Positions 41,435 to 58,264 of a DNA stretch of 64,000 nt are shown in pieces. Position numbers and translations under genes: made by a program. The notes beneath the pieces were generated by a model that searched no databases, was not told the DNA's origin, and worked only from the letters and a program-made list of their open reading frames with translations. How positions within the stretch are numbered: the stretch's first letter is position 1; every line of letters begins with the position of its first letter. The stretch comes from Anas platyrhynchos (Eukaryota; Chordata; Aves; Anseriformes; Anatidae), in contig NC_092606.1 in NCBI RefSeq assembly GCF_047663525.1, positions 3,966,501-4,030,500 of the forward strand, read 5' to 3'.

Positions 41435-41442
41435 TCACGTGA
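41435..41442. promoter_or_regulatory. CTNS: CLEAR-like E-box upstream of CTNS
   Basis: The palindrome TCACGTGA (context CTCACGTGAG) equals the core of the CLEAR element GTCACGTGAC bound by TFEB and TFE3, regulators of lysosomal genes. It sits about 60 bp before the CTNS exon 1 donor, i.e. at or just upstream of the expected start site of a lysosomal transporter gene. One flanking base on each side departs from the optimal consensus. Confidence 0.55.
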
Positions 41443-41500
41443 GGAGCTGAAAAGGGAAGAGCTCGGGGTGCGTGGGACGGAGTCGCAGTGTTGGAAGGAG
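41443..41500 (+). other. CTNS: probable CTNS non-coding exon 1
   Basis: The CpG-island edge ends with a ggaag-gag/GTAGGC splice donor at 41500/41501. The CTNS coding exon at 41956 begins with a strong acceptor (T-rich tract, ctgcag), so an upstream leader exon is required. The 5' limit is a guess. Confidence 0.45.
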
Positions 41501-41603
41501 GTAGGCGGTTTTCCCTCTCCGTGCCGCTTCTTTGGTATTAGCGTGCCCTAAAGTGTGGGATGGCGTTTGCCTCATCGTACTTTCTGAGGGGAGAGCGCTG
41601 GGG

Positions 41604-41622
41604 ACTACAAGTCCCAGCGTGC
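41604..41622 (+). promoter_or_regulatory. ZNF143/Staf-type site 1
   Basis: ACTACAAGTCCCAGCGTGC, followed by ACCGCG, matches the long ZNF143 (SBS) motif ACTACAAYTCCCAGCATGC almost throughout. It is in CTNS intron 1, about 100 bp after the exon 1 donor. Confidence 0.6.
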
Positions 41623-41666
41623 ACCGCGCCCCGCTGCTCCGGGTGGGGAGGGTGGGGGGGCGCAGT

Positions 41667-41685
41667 GGCTGCTGAGATTTGTAGT
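41667..41685 (-). promoter_or_regulatory. ZNF143/Staf-type site 2 (inverted)
   Basis: The minus strand reads ACTACAAATCTCAGCAGCC, a second, weaker ZNF143-type motif. It faces the first, with about 45 bp between them. Confidence 0.45.
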
Positions 41686-41965
41686 CCTGTGAAGGGGGGG
41701 GGATACCTCAGGGGGCGGTAGCTGAGTGACAGGAGCAGGATAAGCTGTGAAGGGAGGAGATTTTGGCAGGGGAGCGTGGGCAGGCAGAGACTGAAAGCCC
41801 AGTGTACTGTGGGGAGTGCTGAGGGTCCTTCAGCCAGGCAGGGCCAGGGGCTGTGGTGCTGAGGAGGGAGCCATTTTGCAGTGGGGGACAGGCTGGTACC
41901 CCCTCAAAGTTTGTAGGGCCTGAGCAAAGTTTTCTCCTCGTTTTTTTTTCTGCAGCTCTGCCACC

Positions 41966-49378
<7,413 letters not shown>

Positions 49379-49955
49379 CATCTCTGAAGACAAAAACTTT
49401 AAATTGAACTTGCCACTATCCTGGCCAAGGGATTTCAAGATGTCTACTAGCAGCTATCAGACATACTGACTCTGATCTCTGTTTATTCTTTGATCTACCC
49501 TGGTATGGAATACAAGCTGCCTTGCCAAATGCTGATTGCCAGGTGCCTTAAAGGACATCAAGCTACCTAGCCTCTACTTGCAGATGGAGGGTTTGTGCCT
49601 GTTGAAGGTGCAAAGCCAGCTTAGCTTGAGCTGTCCCAGCAGCACGTGGCTCTCTTTCTCTAGCAACAGGAAAGAGACCAGAATTGTCTCTTTGATTTTG
49701 CATCACTTCCAAAGAGCCTAAGTTCTGGCTTCCAAGAACCTGAGATCATGTCGATGCAACCACTTAATAACAAAAGGTCTGTGGACTTCAGTGCTGCTGG
49801 CTCCTTACAGACCAAACCATGCTATAACACCACTTACACTGGCTGGCAACAGCAGTACCTGAAGGAAAAATGAAGTTCCTAGCAAAAAAAAAAAAAAAAG
49901 ACAAATACAAATGTTAACTCTAAGAGGGAAAATAAAAATACTGAGAATAACCTGG
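49379..49955 (+). other. CTNS: CTNS 3' UTR
   Basis: Non-coding sequence after the CTNS stop up to just beyond the first canonical poly(A) signal. It includes an A16 tract at 49884-49899. The end is inferred. Confidence 0.5.
49931..49936 (+). terminator. CTNS: CTNS poly(A) signal AATAAA
   Basis: First plus-strand AATAAA after the CTNS stop, about 550 bp downstream. Cleavage is expected near 49950. Confidence 0.65.
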
Positions 49956-50380
49956 AACTGTATTCCTAGCTCACTTCAAGCTCTTTCAGAGGTGCTAAGA
50001 CGAGTGCTCAGATAAATGTGCCTGAATACTTGTGGTGTACTGTCTTAACCTTTCTTGGTTCCACTGACACGCCTTGAACCCTAAACTGTGGATAGTAAAG
50101 ATCAGATTGTCAAAGGGTTTGTTTCAAAGGGGATGATTTTCATTAACAGCCCATTAATTAAAGGTCTTAAGCACATATTTTTGTTCTTGTGCTACTTTGT
50201 AACTGCATGTGGTATGTTGCAGGTAGAGATCAAGGTAAGCATTAGAACCTTTTAAAGTCACTTGAGGGGAATCTAACAAATACTTGAATGCTTTGTATCA
50301 ATGTAGGCCCACAATCCACTTTGAGCCAGAAAAGAAGTCTCAGGTGGAGGCATTCAAGTGATACGGCAGTTCTTCAATGT

Positions 50381-50416
50381 AAAGGGGAACAGCACAGGAA
50401 AGGGGAACAGCACAGG
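50381..50416. repeat. perfect 2 x 18-bp tandem repeat
   Basis: The unit aaaggggaacagcacagg occurs twice back to back without mismatch. It lies just beyond the TAX1BP3 poly(A) signal, at the predicted cleavage zone on the minus strand. Confidence 0.85.
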
Positions 50417-50430
50417 TAATCCAACGCTGG

Positions 50431-50436
50431 TTTATT
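50431..50436 (-). terminator. TAX1BP3: TAX1BP3 poly(A) signal AATAAA
   Basis: Minus-strand AATAAA about 1.38 kb beyond the TAX1BP3 stop, giving a 3' UTR of about 1.4 kb. It leaves about 450 bp between the convergent CTNS and TAX1BP3 3' ends. A nearer non-canonical signal cannot be excluded. Confidence 0.5.
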
Positions 50437-51812
50437 GTGTGTAAAATCACGTGAAATAGCAGTACAAATAGGAGTGTATCTTTACAGTAACAAAAATAAC
50501 TTCAACTTGAAAGCCTTAAAACTTACCGCTGAATTCTTAAGTTACAAAATTCAAAAGCAGTACTAAAGTAATTCAAATAGATATAAAAATGGTAAGTAGG
50601 CATCTGCTGGTGTGTACAGAAGTCTGAGACTGATACAATATATGTAAATAGCACAGCAGTAACGAACTGAATAAGTTAGACTGCCCCCTCCTCATGTTCT
50701 ATTTACAAGCTTACCTGAAGACTGCTTAAGGAAAGTACAGATATGTATAAACTGAGGTGGATTAAAAATGCCAGGTTTTAGCTAGTTAAACCACTAGGAA
50801 GCCAGGTAATTAACTCAGTGGTGCAGTAAAAATCTTAAATCCTGTGGCATGTTGATTTAAACAACGCAGTAGCTTACGAGAAATTTAAATTTGGTCAAGA
50901 GGCACTTTGAGAAGTTACTGGCATATTCATCTTTTCAATCAATAAATCAGTGATTTGAACAGTCTTCTGGAAGAGAGACCAAAATCTACCCCCTGATAGT
51001 CTGATACAAATGGAATGAAGAACTGAAGACTCTGGATACAAGCAGCTCTCTTGGTACGTTCAGCAACAGCATTTTCTTTTCCACAGTGTTTTTTACGTAA
51101 ACTTGATTTGATGTTACAAATTACTTGTGAACAAAGAGAATCAAGTTCTCTCTGACAGTGAAGCTGAACTGTAGTGTCTAGAACTCTTTAATACCTGTGA
51201 AATGCACTAAAACTAACTCAGGTATTAATAACTGTTACTTAGCTTTTTTGTCTGAAGAGGCTGCTCTGTACCAGAAGTCTTTACAGTAAGTCATAATGCC
51301 CCAAACCCTTCAGCAAGCTCTGTCTACCTAACACACAGTGTGACATTAGTACAGTGCTCTTCCCCACAGCAGTGTGCAACTCTTGATCCTGGCATTTTAA
51401 CTTGATAGCATGGGAGGACACAGCAGCTCACTTCTAAAAGCATAAGCACAGCAAAAGCCTCTTATCTTCCTTGGCAGAAACCAAATTCCTGTTGGAACAG
51501 GAAACCTTTGTGCTCCAGAAAATTGAGGCTTCTCCAGTTTTTTCCTTAAATAATATGGTTTGCCCTGTCCTCCTGAAAGCCATGACTATTATAAAGCCTT
51601 CCCGTGTACCTGCAGGGAAGACTAGTCCCCTCAGAGTGCTTCTCTAAAGTTTAACTATTGTCAATTACACCAGAGAAAGTATGAGTAGTGTTTACCACAG
51701 TTAGGAACATATATTCCTTCCAGACAACCTGTTCAGCTCTAGCCTTTGCTCCCTTGCTTGATATCCAGTCTATGCATCTCCCTCCCCAACCCCTCCCCAA
51801 CTTCATGATTGA

Positions 51813-53830
51813 TTAGGACAGCATGGATTGCTGCACAGCCTTTTGCAGAGATTGCCTGGTCACCAGCAGCCGCACCACTTCTTCATTTCTTTTTGTCAGC
51901 CTCTTCCTAGCTTGGTCATGGGTCACCATTGTCATATCCCAGCCATTCACCTAGGAAAGCACATAAAAGGCTTCAGCAGGCAAAGAGCAAGTCTTAAAGT
52001 AAGCTAGGGCAAGACTATAGGGACTTACAGGTGTCTTGTAAGTATATCTGGTACAATCACTCTTATGTCACAACTCTGTTTATTTGTAAGCTGTACAAAC
52101 TGCCCCAGAAAGTACCCCGAAGACAGAAGTTTTCCCAGCAGAAGCTTGCTGGAAGCGTGTACCTGGTACTGGATTGGTACTCATCTTAACTTGCTGTTTA
52201 CCTGCATGATCTTATCGCCAATCTGAAGTCCTGCAACTTCTGCTGGGCCTCCTTCTGTCACCCTTGTTACATAAATGCCCTGGAAAAACAAGAATTGAGT
52301 GTTACTATGAATAGCCCTTATGGAAGGGCTGTTCCACTGGCAATGCAGAAATGCTTTGCAGCACATTGCAGGATTCTAGTTAAGATGACAGGATTCTAGC
52401 TAAGAACAGGTTTGTGCAGTGCTGGAGAGAATAGAAGGTGGAGAGCTGGGTAAGTTAAACACAAACTTAGCCTGCAAAGGATAACAACACTAACTTTAGT
52501 CAACTGCGTTAGAGGGCAGAATACAGATGCACTGCAGTAGTGCTTGCTCAGCCTAATTGCTATAAAAAACAATCAACCTCTGACCTTGTCAGTCTTATCT
52601 TCAGAGAAAGGATTTTGAGTAGGATCCTGATCAATGCCACCTCCAATGCTGAATCCCAGAATCAAGTTGTCACCTTGGCGAAGCTTATGTATTTCAATTC
52701 TTTGCTAAAAAGAGAAGATAAAATAGAGTACTGTGAGCACTGAGATGAATCACAAGAAATCTTAAGACCTAGTTACACTGAGCTATCAGAGATACCATAA
52801 GCCTCAAGTAGCTCTAGGAGAGAAGGCTGTATGACAGCCTTGTGAGAGTAATAGCTATCTGTCAAACCTGCACAGGGTAAGCAAACAGCTCTAAAACCTG
52901 CTGGCAGCACAGAACTATCACATAGCACTTGTCATCTGTCAGCAGCACACAGCCTTGCAGTGACAACAGTTGGCTCTGAGCTGTTTTCAGCCCTACCCTG
53001 AACAGCAGAACAGGAGGGGATCTGCAAGTACAAGGGCTGTTGTGCTATTGTACTTGTGTCACTGTGTTACCCCTGCCCTGAGGAACAAGGGGGAAAACAT
53101 TAAAAAGGAAGCAGATCTCCTTAAACATGAGTCAGGTCTTGCTGACGAACAGTCACTTGTATCTAGACTCATCTTAGTTTTTATCAGAGTGCCTCCTGTT
53201 CCTGCCTCGCCCTATCGGTGAGAATAGCAGCCTGTTAGTGGGATGGATAAGTTATCAACGCTGCTGCAATCCAGAGGTCGGTTCCTTGCTGTCTGGTGAC
53301 CGCAGGCATCTGACAGACTCTCCCCCTGCCTGTACAGCTGCCAGCTTCTGCAGTTCTTGAGCTGACACAAAAAGCCGCGGCCCCAACTCACGCAGCAACC
53401 ACTCGGGGGCTCTCCCTGAGCACCTCCAGCAGGGCGCAGAGTGCGCCCCCCGGGCTGGGTGCGCGGTGGAGCCGCCCGGGGCAGCGCCACTCGGCTGCAT
53501 CCGAACCGGGGGAAGAACCACCAAAAGGCCTCGCGCCGCTCCCATTACGGCAATTAGCGCGCTGTAAAAGACAATTAACGCGCCGCAGCCGCTCTCCACC
53601 ACCACCCCCCTCAGCCACCAGCCCAGCACAAGGCTCCGGGCCCGAGGAGCTCCCGGCACGGCCCCGGCCCCACCCTGAGGGGCCGAGAAGCGATCGCGCC
53701 GCGCCCGGCCCTGCTCCGCTCGGTGCCTGCCCGGGACCGGCTCCCCTCAGGGTCCCCCCCTCCTCATCGCAGCCCCCGCCCCGCGCCTCACCACGACGGC
53801 AGTGACCGGCTGTCCCGGCACGTACGACAT
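51813..53830 (-). CDS. TAX1BP3: TAX1BP3 (TIP-1), single-PDZ protein (complete)
   Basis: Small cytosolic and nuclear protein made almost entirely of one PDZ domain. It binds C-terminal PDZ ligands (for example beta-catenin, rhotekin, Kir2.3) and, lacking other domains, acts as a competitor of larger scaffolds. Minus-strand exons: 53830-53792, 52704-52585, 52279-52202, 51950-51813. They give 375 nt, i.e. 124 residues plus TAA, the same length as human. The sequence starts MSYVPGQPVTAVVQRIEIHK, has the carboxylate-binding loop ILGF at residues 28-31, a core GGPAEVAGLQIGDKIMQVNG, helix MVTHDQARKRL, and ends QQSMLS. The start codon lies in the CpG island shared with EMC6. The gene converges on CTNS. 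Confidence 0.97.
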
Positions 53831-54089
53831 CGCCTCAGCCCCGACCCCGCTCCCGGCGCCGCCGCCCGAACAAAAGCCTCGCCCGGCCCCGCCCCGCCCC
53901 GCCCCGCCGCGGGGCCCGGCCCCGCTTCGCCCCGGCGGCCCCCGCGCTAAGATGGCCGCCGGCAGCTTCCGGCGGGGCGGGCGGGCGGCTCCGGGCCCCG
54001 CGGTGCCGGGCTCCGAGCGCTGACCCCCGGCAGGGAGGGAGCGGAGCCGCCAGGGGCACGGCCCGGCCCGGAGCGGAGCCGGGCGTGAG
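53831..54089. promoter_or_regulatory. TAX1BP3/EMC6 divergent CpG-island promoter
   Basis: Extremely GC-rich interval between the TAX1BP3 start codon (minus) and the EMC6 leader exon (plus). It contains several GC boxes (repeated ccccgcc around 53886-53912), no TATA box, and a YY1-like site at 53949. The leader exon of EMC6 probably begins inside it and ends at a GTACGG donor after 54089. Confidence 0.75.
53949..53960 (+). promoter_or_regulatory. YY1-like site
   Basis: AAGATGGCCGCC, one base off the YY1 core, in the centre of the divergent promoter. It is a typical position for YY1 sites at or just downstream of start sites of housekeeping genes. Confidence 0.45.
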
Positions 54090-54574
<485 letters not shown>

Positions 54575-55064
54575 GGCGGCCGGGAGCCGCGGGAGGCTGC
54601 AACGGAGCGGGAGGACGGTCGCCAAAAGTCACCCCCAGCGCCTCGGCCAGCTCACCTAAACCGTTGTTCATCGCTCGTGTCGTCAACACCGTCAGTAAAT
54701 TATGTCCAAGTACGAATGAATCGGTTGTACTGTGCTAATTAAATGGGATGTGAGAGCGCTTGGCTGCCTCCCATGGACATTCGGTGGCTGAAGAACAATT
54801 TCTGTCCTTAATTGCAGTCACATCTGCAGATTCTGATTACTTTAGTTCCTTGTATCCTCAGCGTTTTGGATAAAAATACCAATTACCCCCCTTCTCTAGT
54901 TGCTGCCTGCCCAGCTATAACAGCACCCTAAAAATAATCCACTGACACAGGGAAATGTTTCACAGCAGCATGTAATTAACTGTATGTAAAGGTTTGATAC
55001 AGAAATGTATTTGAGTTGCTAGTGCAAATGTTACCTTCCACAGTTGCTGTATTTACACCTTATA

Positions 55065-55070
55065 AATAAA
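55065..55070 (+). terminator. EMC6: EMC6 poly(A) signal AATAAA
   Basis: First canonical plus-strand AATAAA after EMC6, about 490 bp beyond the stop. An ATTAAA variant occurs earlier near 54738 and could give a shorter form. Confidence 0.5.
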
Positions 55071-55089
55071 TGATATTGTCGTGGAGACT

Positions 55090-58000
55090 CTTCACTGGCA
55101 TGGACAGAAGTCGTTAAGTGATGCTCTCACAAGCCCAACACTGCTGCAGTTAATGCCGTTGTGTCCAATGAAATACAGGCACCAAAATGCACACGGTGTC
55201 ATTACCTGCTAGCTGAGGCTTGTTCAAGCATTAGGATTCCTGCAACTGAGCGGTGTGCTGTGGTGCCATGTCTGGTAGGGACAGAAAGGACAATTTGATC
55301 ACCCACTACAGAGGTGCTGTGTCTTTGCTCTAGAGCTGCTTGTGCAAACAGTGCTTGGAGCCTCTTACCTACAGCCAGCAATCACACTTGCACAACCGTT
55401 GGGTTTTGTTGTGTATTTTCTTCCACAACCCCACACTGCTTCATCTAGTTAATTGAGGCCATCATTGCCTTACCAGACCATTATAAAAGATTAATGGTTT
55501 GTTACACAAAGGTTTTAAAACATTAGATTCTGTATTTAAAGATACTTTACAGAAGAGTCAAGTTCTGGTGAAATGCATAGTTATACAAAAAGGTGGATCT
55601 GAAACTATAAACACTGCTTAAGTTGGGTACCTTTTTTGGAGGAGGTCACATTTTCAATCCCCTCAGTTGTATGCTTTGGCAGATTCATACCATCAGAAAA
55701 CAGCCACCACTTTTCATGCATTAATGAATATCTTTTAAACACCTGCACCATTGAAATACTTTCTAGACCCTTACTTGAATTGCTTAACATAAGTACGTAT
55801 GACAAAGGGAAACAGGTATGTGCAACCTAGAGACCGTGTTTTACAGAGCATCTTAGAGAGCATTACCCTAAAGTAACACAGTTTATTGCTGTACATCAAA
55901 TTAAAAAAGAAAAATCAAGCTCAAGAAACAAGCTCGTAAGGAGCAGTCTGGTTGTTTTATTAATCACAATTGTGCAAATTGAATTAAATGAACAGTATAA
56001 AGAAGGGAAAAACATTCTAGTGAATTTTGGGGTGCTAAAGCCCCGCAAAGACTTAAATTCAGGAAATAGCTTTGGTCTGTTTTGTCAAGTTGAAGCACTG
56101 ACTTCAGTAGAACAGTCAGCTTTACTGTTAGGATGAGCTATTTGGTCTCAGTGATGCCTTGGCCTTCGCCATGTGTTTCACCATCTAGCAATTATTTAAA
56201 CAGAATGAAGCCCTGACAGCCAAAATTCTGAGCTGTTTCACTAGTGTGGTAGTTTCAAAAGGCTGCCTAGGGCAGCCTGTCCGTTGTACACAGGGTGACT
56301 CACGTTTGCCTAGAGATATTTTGGCTGTAACTATAGCATCAGAGGTCCATAGCTCATCCTAAATTACTTTATCTCCAGTGTTTAACTCCATTTATAGCTA
56401 TGTGTTAGACTAGTTAATATTTACTTAGCAGGAGCAGAGGGAGTGAATGAGACTGGGTGGGCTTTGCTACCAATGACTGAGTTCAGACTTTGCCACTGCT
56501 AACACAGGTGAGTTCTCATTTAGAGTCAGTCTCGGAGTAATCACTTCAGAGCAGTTAAAGCAGAGGTAGGTGGGGCTCGCTGTTTCCCTGTAACAGATCA
56601 CAGCAGCCTTCTGTAATGCTGCTGTAATCCTCTCTACACCTGTCCTGACAATACAGAAGGGTGCTGCAGCAGGAGCCCTTTAAATCTTGATAGTCAAAGA
56701 GTGGATGGAAACAGTCTTATCAGAACAACTGGCTAATGGTGACCAGTGGCATTTACAGAACACTGATCAGTTCGTGCCAAGCCGTGGTGCAGAGGCTTGA
56801 AGTGAAAGGACCAATACGTCAAGGACAGGAACATTCACCTACCGTCTTCAGAAGCTGGTGAGTCAGTTCCTGCTAGCTCAAACAAACGCCAACTTTAAGT
56901 TGAAAATTAATAATAATAGCGTTGCTTTCTTTTAGAGTAGTTGCAGCCCCACTTGAGCATAAATTCACAAAATGGGCTGCAGTTACTTTATCTTGCGAAA
57001 TAACAAACCACCAGTGGCTCTTGAAAGATACCAAAGTGTTGAAATAGTGGACATCTGTCTTCTATTTTTACTTCCTGTTGGTGTATTTGGAAGAAGCTGG
57101 CAAAGTCTGTTTTACCTGACAGCTCCCCTTTTCAGTCTCCACAGTACTGGCAGTACTTTCAGGGTACTACAAAACAAGGCAGAAGCATGAAGTGCCCCTT
57201 CCAGATCTCTCTCCACCATGAGCAATTAGTAAGCGATACAGAAAGCACAATCACTAGCAAATGAAACCAGGCACTAAGCAAAGAAGGGAGAACCATCTCC
57301 ATGCACATATTCCCAGCACCATGTTTTTCAGTATGCTAAAACCCTTCCCACCAACCACAAGAACACGTGTCCCTGTCTTGCTTCAAAATACCCCTCTGCA
57401 CGTGTTGCCTTCCTTGTGCTCTGAAATACTGGTTGGTTATCTGGTTAACTACAAACGGAGAATCTGGGTAGCAGATGAGGTAGCTGGGACCCAGCCATGG
57501 CTGAAATCGATTTCCCCACTCAGAGCTGTGGCAGGCTCAGTCTCCTGATGCTCCCAGAAGAGAGGAGCGGAGCACCTTGCGGCAGCTGTTGTAAAGGCTT
57601 TTCCTGGAGGAGCTCTGCTTCCAGCCCTAGTGGTTACAACACACAGCAGTGAAAGCACCTGCCCCTCGCTCCAAAACAGGCCCACTCGGCCTGGGTGGCG
57701 TAGGATACTAAACCACTTTCTTCTGGGCTCTGAGGGTTGCTGAAATGTTGCATTTCCTTGCACTTCCTGACATGAGCAGTCCTGCTGCTTTATATCTAAT
57801 CTTGCAAATAATAAAAGCGGGAGTCGGAAGCTGTGGCTGCAAACCAGTGGAGCAGGAGACGGGTTGATTCTTGGCCTCAACCCTCCTCAAAATGTCACTG
57901 GTGTTTCACATCACCGCTCTTTAGCACTTAAAAGCAAAGCACAGCCACAGGATAATGCTGGCTGTTAACATAGGTACAGATATATCTATCAATAAATATA

Positions 58001-58264
58001 AAAACATTCATTTGGTGCCTTCTTTTTCCTCTTATAAAATAGTCTTATAAATCCATAGTGATGACACAGGTGTTGCAAGCTCAGGATACCAGAGAACGTC
58101 TCAGGGAAGGAAGGGTGTTCTGTAAAGGATTTTTTTTCCTCTGGGAATCCCAATAATAGATGGTAGATCTCATCTGGGTATCTCCACTTCCCAGTCCCAG
58201 TGTCATCTCACACCTGTGTGGTTTTCCTGGAACGTGATTCCAGCTGATGGCCCCATCACTGTGC
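55090..58264. other. EMC6/P2RX5 spacer with probable P2RX5 3' UTR
   Basis: No recognisable gene. The right part should be the P2RX5 3' UTR on the minus strand. No canonical minus-strand AATAAA is seen until 55961-55956, with a second at 55887-55882, so either the 3' UTR is about 2.3 kb or a variant signal (for example TATAAA near 57790) is used. A 143-codon minus frame at 57449-57880 has no family resemblance. Confidence 0.45.

Larger units (their letters stand above)
40918..41500. promoter_or_regulatory. SHPK/CTNS divergent CpG-island promoter
   Basis: GC- and CpG-rich interval between the SHPK start codon (minus) and the presumed CTNS first exon (plus). There is no TATA box. It contains a YY1-like AAGATGGCG at 41358 and a palindromic TCACGTGA E-box at 41435. 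The arrangement matches the head-to-head SHPK/CTNS pair known in mammals. Transcription start sites cannot be fixed from sequence. Confidence 0.7.

Noticed and set aside
40881-41438. 185-codon minus-strand frame over the SHPK/CTNS promoter
   Set aside because: CpG-island artefact reading through the SHPK 5' UTR in a different frame from the real start MAGSEASCVLGIDLGTT.
57449-57880. 143-codon minus-strand open frame between EMC6 and P2RX5
   Set aside because: No recognisable domain, arbitrary composition, overlapping frames on both strands, and it lies in the probable P2RX5 3' UTR or flank.
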